This document shows, piece by piece, positions 17,031 to 26,250 of a stretch of DNA of 64,000 nucleotides. The stretch lies in assembly GCF_016127015.1 (NCBI RefSeq), contig NZ_CP065972.1:1922001-1986000 (forward strand), in the 5' to 3' direction. Source of the DNA: Corynebacterium tuberculostearicum (GTDB taxonomy: Bacteria > Actinomycetota > Actinomycetes > Mycobacteriales > Mycobacteriaceae). The translations under genes and the position numbers were made by a program. The notes beneath the pieces are model-generated. The model was given only the letters and a program-made list of their open reading frames with translations. It made no database searches and was not told the origin of the DNA. The stretch's first letter is position 1; the number at the start of each line of letters is the position of its first letter.

Positions 17031-18014
17031 CTAGTCAAAGTTCAATGTGCGGTTCTTCTGGCGCAGGCGAATCGTAATGTTTTTCTGGCCAGCGCCAAGG
17101 GCAATGATTTTCCCGCTGAGCACCCGGGCGACGGCCAAGTCTTCCTCCGTCGGTGCTTCGGCCGCGACCCGCGCCGTAGGCAGCCAAGCATCGTGCGGGT
17201 CTGGCGCGCCGAGGTGAATGAGCCGTTCGCGCTCCACGTCGATCCAATAGCCCTCCGTGGCCATGAAGCGATCGTGGCTCCCCTCGAAGGAATCGCGGCG
17301 CCACCCACCCTCGGCCACGCGGAAGACAAATGGGCAATAGCCAAAACGCGAAGGCACGATATAGCGCGTCTGGGGGCTGACGCGCCAATGGCCGCGCGCG
17401 GAGCTCCACACTTGGCGGTATGTATCGGCCAAGCTCATGCCCAGACGCAGGCGCTGCTGCCTGTCTTCGTCCAACCCGGCACCATCTACCTGGGTATTTA
17501 GCTCCCCGAGCCGCGTGGCATCGGCCACGTACATGCCCAGCCACGCTTCCTCCGGAGTGGTGTACGGGCCGGTGATATCACGGTGGAAGGAATCCGGCAC
17601 GGCTCTTTCCGCGTCCTGGGGCAGGCGCTGGCGGGCGGCAAAGGCCCACAAGCGCGGATGCCCCATGCGGTACAACATCACCGTCGCCCGCGGCAGGCGG
17701 TCGTGCACCTGCTGACGCGTCAGATAATCACCCGCACTGATGCGCCGCAGCAGCTGCTTAGCGACGTCCCCCTCTACCTGCTGCTCCACTCCCGGCGCGA
17801 CCTCCATCTCCGGTAACTGGCTAAGCAACATCAGATCGATGATGTCCCCCAGGTCAAAGACCTTGCTCAAGTCCGTCTGTGCCTCAGATCCAAAAGCCTC
17901 AATTGCGTCATAGCCCAAGGCACCGCCCAGGCGGCGGATGAGATCCGGGGACACGCTTACCCGGTTGCGGGTCGCGTGCAATTCGGACGCATTCAAATTG
18001 CGATCCAGTGTCAC
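17031..18014 (-). CDS. Hypothetical protein, 327 residues
   Basis: GTG start supported by AAAGGAG five bases upstream. The product is soluble, rich in Arg, Leu and Asp, with no signal peptide, membrane segment or recognisable catalytic motif. The middle (GMYVADATRLGELN and DTYRQVWSSARGHWRVSP) and an aromatic-rich stretch around GYCPFVFRVAEGGWRR suggest a folded enzyme or binding protein. It sits 23 bases upstream of the nucleosidase on the same strand, so the two may be co-transcribed. I do not recognise the family. An IS21 element inserted 278 bases upstream may have changed its promoter region. Confidence 0.75.
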   Translation of the reverse strand: MTLDRNLNASELHATRNRVSVSPDLIRRLGGALGYDAIEAFGSEAQTDLSKVFDLGDIIDLMLLSQLPEMEVAPGVEQQVEGDVAKQLLRRISAGDYLTRQQVHDRLPRATVMLYRMGHPRLWAFAARQRLPQDAERAVPDSFHRDITGPYTTPEEAWLGMYVADATRLGELNTQVDGAGLDEDRQQRLRLGMSLADTYRQVWSSARGHWRVSPQTRYIVPSRFGYCPFVFRVAEGGWRRDSFEGSHDRFMATEGYWIDVERERLIHLGAPDPHDAWLPTARVAAEAPTEEDLAVARVLSGKIIALGAGQKNITIRLRQKNRTLNFD

Positions 18015-18287
18015 GAGTGCTCCTTTCTCCCCCTCATAGGGGATTCAAATTTCGGTCACGCTTGGGATTAAGCCGGACATAGAAGCGCCGTTTAGCTCTT
18101 CCCGCTCGCCAAAATTCCGCGTGCGTTCAAGCTCTCGCACTAAGACACAGCCCCTTTCACCGGTTGCTAGGCCCTCATATCTGACAATCTTGGCGGCATT
18201 TTCCCCTTTTAGCCTAATCTCTTAGCCAAACAGATGTCACACTTATACCATTCGCTTTACGTGCAGATAACTTGAATAAAGCCGAAT

Positions 18288-18292
18288 GCCTG
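18288..18292. repeat. Target-site duplication, left copy
   Basis: GCCTG directly before the left TGTC end; the second copy directly follows the right end. Confidence 0.85.
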
Positions 18293-18396
18293 TGTCAGAT
18301 GCGAGTTTTTGGTACCGGTGTTCTGGGGACTCGGTACTGTCGTGTTCCGGGTAGTTGGTACCGGGCCGAGGGGTGCGTCGGCCCGGACCGTTAGTC

Positions 18397-19155
18397 TTAG
18401 TTGTCTGGGGTGGTGGGTGCGGTGGCTTTGCGCATGTCGAAGTCTCCGATATGGATTCGGTGGCCGTTGTTGAGGCGGCTTACGAGTGAATCGGCTCCGA
18501 CTCTGTCTGGCAGTGTTTCAACCCAGTAGGCGGCGGCTGATTGGGAGGAGATCAGTGTTGGGAGCCTTCCGTCGCGGTCGAATATGATCTTGGTTAGGTC
18601 TTCTTGCCCGCGCTGGTTGATGCTGATGGTCATAAAGTCGTCGATGATAAGGACATCGACGTTGATCAGTTTCCGCATTTTATCGAGGTAGTTTTGGTCA
18701 GTCGGTGAGAAGACCGCCAGCATGTCTACAAGTTGATCCAGCCGGTAGTACGCCACGGAATATCCGGCTTTGCATGCGGCGATGCCGATGGCGCAGGCAA
18801 TGTATGTCTTGCCTGTTCCGGTCGGTGCGAGGATGTGAATATTGGTCGGGTTTTCCCGCCAGTTGGTTGCTGCGATTCGTTTCAGCTGGCGCATGTTGAT
18901 ACCGCGTTGTTCTGCCCGGGTGATTTCAGCCAGGCTTGCATCCGGGTATCGGAATTGTGCCTGGGTGATGGCCTTGGCGATATTGCGCTGTTGGCGTTGT
19001 GTGTAGGCTTCTTCGACTGCGGCGAGGAAGATGTCTTCTGGTAGCGCATCCGCATAGGCCTCGTCGTTGACAACCTCGTAGAAGATGTCAGCGAAGGTTG
19101 ATACGCGAAGCTTGCGCATTTTCGCCCGCACAATCTCGTCGTCGATGCTGCTCAT
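18397..19155 (-). CDS. istB: IstB-like transposition helper ATPase
   Basis: A 252-residue AAA+ ATPase with Walker A in [11 protein letters not shown] (about 110-120) and Walker [10 protein letters not shown] (about 168-176), ending in a sensor region [12 protein letters not shown]. IstB assembles on target DNA and licenses the IstA transposase. GAAGGAG precedes the ATG; the gene starts 17 bases after istA stops. Confidence 0.95.
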   Translation of the reverse strand: MSSIDDEIVRAKMRKLRVSTFADIFYEVVNDEAYADALPEDIFLAAVEEAYTQRQQRNIAKAITQAQFRYPDASLAEITRAEQRGINMRQLKRIAATNWRENPTNIHILAPTGTGKTYIACAIGIAACKAGYSVAYYRLDQLVDMLAVFSPTDQNYLDKMRKLINVDVLIIDDFMTISINQRGQEDLTKIIFDRDGRLPTLISSQSAAAYWVETLPDRVGADSLVSRLNNGHRIHIGDFDMRKATAPTTPDN

Positions 19156-19172
19156 GATTTTTCACACTCCTT

Positions 19173-20780
19173 CTAGTTTTCGTAGTGGTCAGCAGGCCGG
19201 ATAAAGACGGCATCGGCCACGTCGCCGGTAAGCGGGGTACTTGGGCGTGGTTGGCGCTTGGACACAGGCTGTGTTTTGGGCCCTGGTGCCCAGGGATGTT
19301 GTTGGGCGTGGGCAATGTCAGTCTGGATGCGTTTGATCACTGCCATTGTTGGGGCCAGTTTCTTGTCCACGACCTGCTGGCATGCCGGTTCGAGGGTGGC
19401 TTTGTTGTGCTTTTTGCCCAGGTTGGCCAGCACGTTGCGTGCCTGGATGAGTCCGCGGGGTACGGCGGCACTATTGCGGTCGAGGATCATCGCTATGACT
19501 GCGTGCGTTGCTGCCCCAAACGACGATGCCCAGGCCAAAAGCTCATCACGGGTAAGCGCCTTGTGGCCTTCATCATCGCCACGCGGCCCATGCTGAGGGT
19601 TTGTGGAATACCGGTATTTGAATCCGTGAAGGCGCGTGTGTTCAGCAACAAGCTGCTCCCCGTTGAAGACGCTCACCAGTTGCGGGGTGAGCCTGACTGT
19701 TACCGATTCTTCTACCAGCTGAAATGGCACTGAATAGTACTGGTAGTCACAGGTGATGTGCCAGTTGCGATCGACTTTAAGCCGCTTATAAGACACTTCC
19801 GTAAACGGCGTCGGCGGAAGGTCTCGCATCATTGGTGCCTCTTCTTTATCAAAGCGCATCTGCCGTGTTGAGCCATCAGGCCGCGTCATTGCGCCGTTGA
19901 TATCGACAAGACGCTCCGCGATCGCCTCATTAAGCTCATCAAGGCTATAGAAGACTTCGTTGCTGAAGTAACCCAGGATTTTGGTGTAGGCGATTTTCAC
20001 GGCACGCTCTACCGCTGCCTTGTCGCGTGGCCTGCCGGGCCTAGTCGGCACGATCGTGACGCCGTAATAGTCTGCAAACGCTGCGTAGCGGTCAGTGACT
20101 ATCCGGTATGTAGAGGTCTTCTTCGGCCGATAAGTCGCCGTAGAAGCATTATCTGGCACGATGACCGCTGGTACTTTGCCAAGATAATTCAACGCCTTAA
20201 CATGGCACTCAATCCACGCCGGCATCTTCTCATTCGCAGCAGCAGTAACGTACATCAGCCCTGAGTACGGGCTGACCGCGACAAACAATGACGCCTTGAA
20301 CACGGTGTCACCACTGGCCTGATCCGTCACTGGCACTTTGTCCCCGGCCCAGTCAACGTAAAGCTCTTGGCCTGGCTCATGGGTGATAACTTCGACGAGA
20401 TCGTTGGCACGCAGAAATTCATTGAGCCCACTGCAGAACTGGGAGTACTGGTACTTTGTCTTATCCGTCGGACAAGGCTGCGACACGTAGTCCATCCACA
20501 GCTTATGCCTGGTCACATGCTTCGTACTTTTCAGCTTGCGTGCAAGAGCATGAAAATCAGGCTGGTCGTAGGACATCGTCCGCTTACTCCGGCCATCACT
20601 GAATCGATCATCGAACCATCCCGGTGGGAGCTGACGGAAGCGCTCTGGAGTTAGTTCCTCATCGTTGATGACTTTCTTTGCTCGGGATACTTCTCGTCGT
20701 GAACATCCCAATGCATGTGTGATCTGCGCGTAGCTAGCACCATCGAGGCACATCGCGATGATCTGTTTGAAGTTGGCCAC
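19173..20780 (-). CDS. istA: IstA transposase (DDE, IS21 family)
   Basis: A 535-residue transposase from GTG 20780, chosen because AGGAG lies upstream and family members begin at this helix-turn-helix (IIAMCLDGASYAQITHALGC). The catalytic core has Asp in LYVDWAGDKV, Asp in AVIVPDNAST and Glu in GRPRDKAAVERAVK, the D-D-E set. The C-terminal beta-barrel contains RNWHITCDYQYYSVPFQLV. Uninterrupted, so possibly active. Confidence 0.95.
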   Translation of the reverse strand: MANFKQIIAMCLDGASYAQITHALGCSRREVSRAKKVINDEELTPERFRQLPPGWFDDRFSDGRSKRTMSYDQPDFHALARKLKSTKHVTRHKLWMDYVSQPCPTDKTKYQYSQFCSGLNEFLRANDLVEVITHEPGQELYVDWAGDKVPVTDQASGDTVFKASLFVAVSPYSGLMYVTAAANEKMPAWIECHVKALNYLGKVPAVIVPDNASTATYRPKKTSTYRIVTDRYAAFADYYGVTIVPTRPGRPRDKAAVERAVKIAYTKILGYFSNEVFYSLDELNEAIAERLVDINGAMTRPDGSTRQMRFDKEEAPMMRDLPPTPFTEVSYKRLKVDRNWHITCDYQYYSVPFQLVEESVTVRLTPQLVSVFNGEQLVAEHTRLHGFKYRYSTNPQHGPRGDDEGHKALTRDELLAWASSFGAATHAVIAMILDRNSAAVPRGLIQARNVLANLGKKHNKATLEPACQQVVDKKLAPTMAVIKRIQTDIAHAQQHPWAPGPKTQPVSKRQPRPSTPLTGDVADAVFIRPADHYEN

Positions 20781-20935
20781 AAGGACCGGCTCCTTCCAAG
20801 TAGAAGTTGACGCAACACCAGCGGATTGTGGTGTCGCCAACATCAACTATGAAAGAAAACCCCTTGCAGTACCGGGTACGTGGAACACCGGTACCAACTA
20901 CGCAGACTCGCGGTACCAACTACCCCAAATCGACA

Positions 20936-20940
20936 GCCTG
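20936..20940. repeat. Target-site duplication, right copy
   Basis: GCCTG directly after the right GACA end, matching 18288-18292. Confidence 0.85.
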
Positions 20941-21065
20941 TATTGACGTTCTATTTGAAAGCATTTCTGCAAGTCGTATGTCTATAGTATGACACGGATT
21001 AATCTTTAGATTATCCAATCTCTCTCGTATTCCGCTCTTGAATTGCTTATGAAGGAGTTCAGCCT

Positions 21066-22157
21066 TTGAACAACAACAATGCCTGGGGCCAGCCGGATCA
21101 GCCCTCCACGGATCCTTCTGCTCAACGCATGCGCCCCATGCCACGCGAGGAACAAGCTTGGGGCACGCTCTCACCTAATTCCCCTACAACCTCGACTTCT
21201 GCAGCTTCACCTACAGGTGAGGACTTTGACGACCCTAAGTCCTCCGGAAAAGGTAAACGCATCGTGTTCCTAGTCATCGCTGTGCTAGCGGTTCTCGCTC
21301 TGGTTGGCGGTTTAACTTGGGCACTGGTCAATAGGAACGATTCAAATGATGCCGATGACCCAAATGAACCTGCATTGGCTGCTAGCTCCGAGGCTAGAGA
21401 TACCTCCCACCCTGAGAAGGGGGCCGAGTCCGACAAAGATGAGGACAAGTCCAAAAAAGACGAGGCAAAAGATTCCCCAGAGAGAAAAAATAACGCTAAA
21501 TCACAAGAACTGACCAAGTACGAAAAGTGCAATGAATACGCAGATGACAAACTCAGCGATTTGCGTGCTCCGGTAAAGATGTACTGCGATGACTCCTGGC
21601 TTTTTGCTGGTGAGTACGGAACCTCGGCCCAAACCTTGTTCTATTGGACTGACAATGCCTGGCACCGATACGAAACAGATGGAACGTCGTGGCCGTCCCA
21701 TATGGGATGCTACGACCGGTCAAAACTTGAAGAAGCCGGTGCCCCAATCCCCCTGCTCGATAAGGTTTTGTTGTGCGACGCCAATGACAAACCCAGTGCG
21801 GAATCTGCAGCAAAAGATGAAGCTGGCGCTAGCGCAAAATCTATTGACGAAATGCCGGACGACAGCGCCGGCCCCCGCTGCGACGGCCGATACATTCTCA
21901 TCGCGGAATCCGTTATGGTCCCCCTAGGCAGTGACCCCCATCCTGAGCTTTCTCGCGTCCAGGGTAAGTATCCGGGTTCACACACAATGAGCGGAAAAGC
22001 CTGCAGCTCTCTTCGCGGCCAAGTAGACGGCAATGACGTCTACGCCGTCTACTTCGACGCAGGCCATAGCGTAGAGAAAGTGTGCGAGCTAAAAGCGCAA
22101 TACGGTGGCAATGCTCGTTCACTAAATAACGATGCGGACTTCTCCGACCCCTGCTAA
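21066..22157 (+). CDS. Single-pass membrane protein with Cys-containing extracellular domain
   Basis: A 363-residue protein from TTG 21066, supported by GAAGGAG upstream. Residues 1-65 are polar, Pro/Ser/Thr-rich and probably cytoplasmic; one membrane helix at ~67-88 (IVFLVIAVLAVLALVGGL); then a charged Lys/Asp/Glu linker and a C-terminal region with about eight cysteines (KYEKCNEYADDK, MYCDDSW, GCYDRSK, LLCDAND, GPRCDGRY and others), suggesting disulfide-bonded extracellular domains. No known family is recognised. It starts a same-strand group with the J-like protein and the LppP/LprE lipoprotein, just downstream of the IS21 element. Confidence 0.78.
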   Translation: MNNNNAWGQPDQPSTDPSAQRMRPMPREEQAWGTLSPNSPTTSTSAASPTGEDFDDPKSSGKGKRIVFLVIAVLAVLALVGGLTWALVNRNDSNDADDPNEPALAASSEARDTSHPEKGAESDKDEDKSKKDEAKDSPERKNNAKSQELTKYEKCNEYADDKLSDLRAPVKMYCDDSWLFAGEYGTSAQTLFYWTDNAWHRYETDGTSWPSHMGCYDRSKLEEAGAPIPLLDKVLLCDANDKPSAESAAKDEAGASAKSIDEMPDDSAGPRCDGRYILIAESVMVPLGSDPHPELSRVQGKYPGSHTMSGKACSSLRGQVDGNDVYAVYFDAGHSVEKVCELKAQYGGNARSLNNDADFSDPC

Positions 22158-22237
22158 TCCCCTCTCCATGTAAATCCCCCTTCCCTATTACTCTCTTCCC
22201 CCTACAACTCTGCTCTAACACCAGAAAGGAACTCTCT

Positions 22238-22963
22238 GTGTCCCACTACAACCTCTACGATTCTCTCTCCCTCGATGCTTCGGCCGATTCCGCCGATCTT
22301 ATCGAAGAGATCGACAACAAGCTCACCCAAGTCGATCCCGGGGACGCCGCAGCGCGCGACGAACTGAGCACTGCGCGACAAATCTTTTCCGCAGACAACC
22401 GGCGCAAGCAATACGATAACGACTTGGCTAATACCACTGGGCCGGAAGTAGATATCGCACGCATCCGCTACATCGCCGCCCTTCCGTCCGAAACCGCGCC
22501 GCAAGAAAATCTTGCCTCCTATACCCCGGCGCCGGAATACACCCCTCAGCACTCGGCGCAACCACAGCAAGACTGGAAGCCACAGGCAACAAATCGGCAA
22601 TTCAGCAGCAGTTCAAGCTTCAACGTGACCAATAAACAAGTCACTGTTGATTTTAGTAATGTAACATTCCCCGTCGAACCAGACCGCCAACGCTGCCAAT
22701 CCATCATGTGGTGCGTGCTATGGGGCATCCTGCTCCTCATGTGGCTCATTGCCGGAATCCGCGGCTTGTCCCTTGCCGGCGAAGCTAGTGACACCACCGC
22801 CATGGGCCTTATCTTTGGTTCCTCGGAGCTTGAGTCCAAGACCGCAGATTTCAGCGCCTCCCTGATCAAAACTCTCGTAGCCACCCCGCTCATGCTGATT
22901 CTCTGGGAGTTCGTCTGGTCGATTCGCAAGACTATAGGACGCCGGGCAATTGAGAATGCCTAG
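22238..22963 (+). CDS. Membrane protein with a degenerate J-like N-terminal domain
   Basis: A 241-residue protein from GTG 22238. Residues 1-65 (YNLYDSLSLDASADSADLIE, ending with ARQIFSADNRRKQYDNDL) follow the helix pattern of a J domain including the closing NRRKQYD, but the HPD loop is replaced by VDPGD, so it cannot stimulate DnaK in the usual way. A Pro/Gln-rich linker and two membrane segments follow (~150-172 and ~205-228). The 3' end overlaps the lipoprotein start. Function unknown. Confidence 0.75.
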   Translation: MSHYNLYDSLSLDASADSADLIEEIDNKLTQVDPGDAAARDELSTARQIFSADNRRKQYDNDLANTTGPEVDIARIRYIAALPSETAPQENLASYTPAPEYTPQHSAQPQQDWKPQATNRQFSSSSSFNVTNKQVTVDFSNVTFPVEPDRQRCQSIMWCVLWGILLLMWLIAGIRGLSLAGEASDTTAMGLIFGSSELESKTADFSASLIKTLVATPLMLILWEFVWSIRKTIGRRAIENA

Positions 22964-23681
22964 CTCGCATAGCCCTTTCCATGGCCAAGTACTGGCTATC
23001 GGAGCAGCAATGGGCCTGGCAATCGCGTCTTTCGCTCTGGCTGGCTGTGACGAAAATTCCACTGACAGTGCTGGTCAAAAACTTCACTATGAGACTGCTT
23101 CGAGGTCCGCTTCACCAGAACAAGGAGACGATGCAGAGCAGGAAACCTCGACGAAAGGACCTATACCAAAAGGAAACACTACTTCCAGGCCAGTGCCACC
23201 CAACGTAGTGATGGATGAGGAAGAGGACAGCCAGGCGTCCCAACTAGGTGACGAGAATTCTTCTGCTAGCGGAGCCGACCAAACCTGCGGTACGCACAGC
23301 GCACAGACAGCGTTCCAAGACGGCGTTTCCCAAGTTGCGCCGTGGGGCACCATCGGTTGGGAGCTTTTCAATTCCTCCGGCTACGACCCATGCGCTTCCC
23401 TATCGTGGGAAACCCTAATGATTGAGGGAGGGACAAGTTCTTCACCCTTCCACATCATGCTCTTTAACCACGGTGAATACTTAGGTACTGCAACAGCAAA
23501 GCCCTACGGCTTCGCTCCCACGGTTGAACGCGTCAACGATTCCGAAATAGCGGTGACCTATCACTGGCCACGCGAGGGCGAAGGCAATGCCAACCGCTCG
23601 GGTACGACCAATGCAGGCTTCCGGTGGGATGAAGGCCAGCAGAAGGTCATCATGTCCGGCGACGTTCCGCCTATGCAATAG
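22956..23681 (+). CDS. LppP/LprE-family lipoprotein
   Basis: A 241-residue lipoprotein from ATG 22956 (a TTG two codons upstream is also possible). A signal sequence runs to the lipobox ALAGC with the lipidated Cys near residue 31. A disordered acidic Ser/Gln/Glu-rich linker follows; the C-terminal ~130 residues match LppP/LprE (WGTIGWELFNSSGYDPCASL, HGEYLGTATAKPYGFAPTV, KVIMSGDVPP). Two conserved cysteines (QTCGTHS, YDPCASL) could pair. The family is confined to mycolata; its role is not defined. Confidence 0.9.
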   Translation: MPSSHSPFHGQVLAIGAAMGLAIASFALAGCDENSTDSAGQKLHYETASRSASPEQGDDAEQETSTKGPIPKGNTTSRPVPPNVVMDEEEDSQASQLGDENSSASGADQTCGTHSAQTAFQDGVSQVAPWGTIGWELFNSSGYDPCASLSWETLMIEGGTSSSPFHIMLFNHGEYLGTATAKPYGFAPTVERVNDSEIAVTYHWPREGEGNANRSGTTNAGFRWDEGQQKVIMSGDVPPMQ

Positions 23682-23694
23682 TTCGATGTAAACC

Positions 23695-23746
23695 AAGCAC
23701 GTTTCGCTAAACTGTCACCAGTTTGGCGGCGAAACGTGCTTGTTTT
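23695..23746 (+). terminator. Long hairpin terminator
   Basis: Outer arms AAGCACGTTTCGC and GCGAAACGTGCTT (13 bp perfect), inner arms AAACTG and CAGTTT (6 bp), then GTTTTGCG. It ends the lipoprotein unit and is among the longest stems in the window. Confidence 0.8.
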
Positions 23747-23882
23747 GCGCGCTGCGTGACGCCAAGCGGCGGTCCGGGATTCGCAGGAGCGTGCGGAAGC
23801 CAAGAAATGGCCGCGTTCTAGGCTTTCGCGGGGAGCCAGAAGCGGTTATCGTGGCCACAACGTAGCCGAAGGGGAGATAGGA

Positions 23883-24071
23883 ATGAGCGAGAAAACGGCT
23901 CAGCAGAAATTCGGGGCTTTCGCGCTGGTGGCGGCGGTTGTCCTGCTGATCGTGAACTTAACCGTAGTAGGGCCGACGGTGTTCGGTATCTCCACGCCGC
24001 TGCTCCTCGGAGTCACGGGCATCATAATGATGCGCAGTGAGAGAAGCAGCAGCGGCGCACAGGACGACTAA
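23883..24071 (+). CDS. Small two-helix membrane protein
   Basis: A 62-residue protein with two hydrophobic segments (~12-30 and ~34-50) and a polar, acidic tail. GGGGAGATAGGA lies before the ATG. It overlaps the convergent cysN stop by 4 bases. No family assigned. Confidence 0.7.
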   Translation: MSEKTAQQKFGAFALVAAVVLLIVNLTVVGPTVFGISTPLLLGVTGIIMMRSERSSSGAQDD

Positions 24072-25351
24072 CGCAGGCGGTGGCCAACGAAGCCGGCGGC
24101 GAGGGTGTTGCCGGAGGACTGATCGATGAGCAGGAAATTGCCCACCGCGCCGCGGGCGGCGTAGTCCTCAACGGGAAGCTCGGCCTGGGTCTGGATGGTG
24201 ATGTGGGCGATGTCGTTCATGGCGACGGACTCGGGATCTTCCACATCGGAAACGCCATCAAGATCCAGGGTGCGGGTGATAGCAGCAATGCGGGCCTTGA
24301 CTAGGGAGGAGCCGTAGCGCAGCTTGAGCATCTGGCCGGGCTTGATGTCCTTTTCGGTCAGTCCTACGACGGTGGCGTCGAATTCGCGGGTGGCCGCAAG
24401 GCGATGGGGGCCGGCGATGAGATCGCCGCGGGCGAGATCGATGTCGTCGGCAAGCAGGAGCGTCACGGAGTCGCCGGTGGCGGCGGAATCGGCCGGACCG
24501 TCAGCAGTGTCGATCTGAGTGATGGTGCTGGTGCGGCCCTCGGGAAGGCCAACCTCATCGCCTACCGAGATGGAGCCGGCCTTCACGCGGCCGGCGTAGC
24601 CGCGGTAATCGGAGGCATGCTCGCGGATGACGTATTGGATGGGGAAACGGAAGTCCAGCTCATCGGCGCGGCCGGTGGCCACGGGGACGGTCTCGAGAAC
24701 CTCAAGAACGGTCGGTCCGGTGTACCACTCCATGGTGGTGGAGCGCTCGACCACGTTATCGCCCTTGAGTGCGGAAATCGGCACGACGGTGGTATCGGTG
24801 ATGTCTAAGCGCGCGGCGATCTGGTTGAACTCGGACTCGATATCGCGGAAGACCTGCTCGTCATAGTCCACCAGATCGATCTTGTTCACCGCGAGGACCA
24901 CGTGGCGCACGCCCAGGAGCGCAGCGACGTTAAGGTGGCGACGGGTTTGTTCGACCACGCCATGGCGGGCGTCGATAAGAAGCACCACCACCTGGGAGGT
25001 GGACATGCCGGTGACCGTATTGCGGGTGTACTGCACGTGGCCGGGGGTATCGGCGAGGATGAAGGTGCGCTTATCCGTGGCGAAGTAGCGGTAGGCCACG
25101 TCGATGGTGATGCCCTGCTCGCGCTCGGCACGCAGGCCGTCAACAAGCAAAGAGAGGTCCATGCCGTCGAAGCCGCGGTCGGTGGAGGTGCGCTCCATGG
25201 ATTCGACCTGATCCGCAAGCACGGACTTGGTGTCATAGAGCAAGCGGCCGACGAAGGTGGACTTGCCGTCATCAACGGAGCCGGCGGTGCACAGGCGCAG
25301 GGTATCGCGTTGCTTAAGGGCGCCGACATTCGGCGTGAGGGTCGTGGTCAT
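24068..25351 (-). CDS. cysN: CysN, sulfate adenylyltransferase GTPase subunit
   Basis: A 427-residue EF-Tu-like GTPase. G1 GSVDDGKSTFVGRLL (about 24-38), G3 DTPGHVQYTRN (about 100), G4 AVNKIDLVDYD (about 154), then beta-barrel domains. With CysD it makes adenosine 5'-phosphosulfate from sulfate and ATP, driven by GTP hydrolysis. There is no C-terminal APS kinase (CysC) fusion. The start overlaps the cysD stop (TGATG). Confidence 0.97.
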   Translation of the reverse strand: MTTTLTPNVGALKQRDTLRLCTAGSVDDGKSTFVGRLLYDTKSVLADQVESMERTSTDRGFDGMDLSLLVDGLRAEREQGITIDVAYRYFATDKRTFILADTPGHVQYTRNTVTGMSTSQVVVLLIDARHGVVEQTRRHLNVAALLGVRHVVLAVNKIDLVDYDEQVFRDIESEFNQIAARLDITDTTVVPISALKGDNVVERSTTMEWYTGPTVLEVLETVPVATGRADELDFRFPIQYVIREHASDYRGYAGRVKAGSISVGDEVGLPEGRTSTITQIDTADGPADSAATGDSVTLLLADDIDLARGDLIAGPHRLAATREFDATVVGLTEKDIKPGQMLKLRYGSSLVKARIAAITRTLDLDGVSDVEDPESVAMNDIAHITIQTQAELPVEDYAARGAVGNFLLIDQSSGNTLAAGFVGHRLR

Positions 25352-26250
25352 CAGAAGTAGCCTTCCTTCTTGCGGTCCTCCATGGCGGACTCGGAAAGTT
25401 TGTCATCGGCGCGGGTGGCGCCGCGCTCGGAAAGGGTGGAAATGGAGATCTCCGCGAGCACCTCGTCCGGGGTCGCTGCGGTAGATTCCACGGCGCCGGT
25501 GCAGGACATATCGCCCACGGTGCGGTAACGCACGGTGCGGGTTTCCAGCTCCTCCCCCTCGGAGGGGCCGCCCCATTCACCAGGGGCTAGCCACATGCCA
25601 TTGCGCTTGAATACCTCGCGCTCATGCGAGTAGTAGATGGAGGGCAGCTCCAGTTCGCGGGCGCCGATGTATTCCCAAATATCGGACTCGGTCCAGTTGG
25701 AGATGGGGAAGACGCGGACGTTTTCGCCGGCCATCTTGCCGCCGTTATAGAGGTCCCACAGCTCGGGGCGCTGGCGGCGGGGATCCCAGCCGCCGAAGGA
25801 ATCGCGGATGGAGAAGATGCGCTCCTTGGCGCGGGCGCGCTCCTCATCGCGGCGAGCGCCACCGCAGACGGCGTCGTACTCACGCTCGGCGATGGTCTCT
25901 ACCAGCGGCACGGACTGCAGCGGGTTGCGGGTACCATCGGGACGCTCCTGGAGGTCGCCGCGGTCAATCCAGTCCTGGACGCGGGCGACGTGCAAGCGAG
26001 CGCCGGATTCTTCCACGAGGCGGTCGCGGAAATCGATGACCTCGGGGAAGTTGTGGCCGGTATCGACATGGAGCAGCTCAAACGGCACCGTGGCCGGGGC
26101 GAAGGCGCGGCGGGCTAGCTCGAAGACAACGACGGAGTCCTTGCCGCCGGAAAAGAGGATGCCTACCTTGTCGAACTGCCCGGCCACCTCGCGCAGGATG
26201 TGGATGGACTCGTTTTCTAGGTCTTTTAAGTGTGGAGAAAGTGTGCTCAT
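25351..26250 (-). CDS. cysD: CysD, sulfate adenylyltransferase subunit 2
   Basis: A 299-residue ATP pyrophosphatase-fold enzyme with the PP-loop FSGGKDSVVVFEL near residue 40, DTGHNFPEVIDFRD near 75 and CGGARRDEERARAKERIFS near 140. The ATG at 26250 overlaps the cysH stop (TAATG), and this start matches the family. Middle gene of cysHDN. Confidence 0.97.
   Translation of the reverse strand: MSTLSPHLKDLENESIHILREVAGQFDKVGILFSGGKDSVVVFELARRAFAPATVPFELLHVDTGHNFPEVIDFRDRLVEESGARLHVARVQDWIDRGDLQERPDGTRNPLQSVPLVETIAEREYDAVCGGARRDEERARAKERIFSIRDSFGGWDPRRQRPELWDLYNGGKMAGENVRVFPISNWTESDIWEYIGARELELPSIYYSHEREVFKRNGMWLAPGEWGGPSEGEELETRTVRYRTVGDMSCTGAVESTAATPDEVLAEISISTLSERGATRADDKLSESAMEDRKKEGYF

Larger units (their letters stand above)
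18293..20935 (-). mobile_element. Intact IS21-family insertion sequence, 2643 bp
   Basis: Both ends start with TGTC and share a 25-bp imperfect terminal inverted repeat (17 of 25 matching, ending TTGGTACCG on each side). Each end also carries further inward copies of TTGGTACCGG, including matching TTGGTACCGGTGTTC-N8-CGGTACTG blocks, as expected for the multiple transposase sites of IS21. The element is flanked by a 5-bp direct repeat GCCTG (18288-18292 and 20936-20940), the target duplication. It encodes istA and istB on the minus strand, both uninterrupted. Confidence 0.95.
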
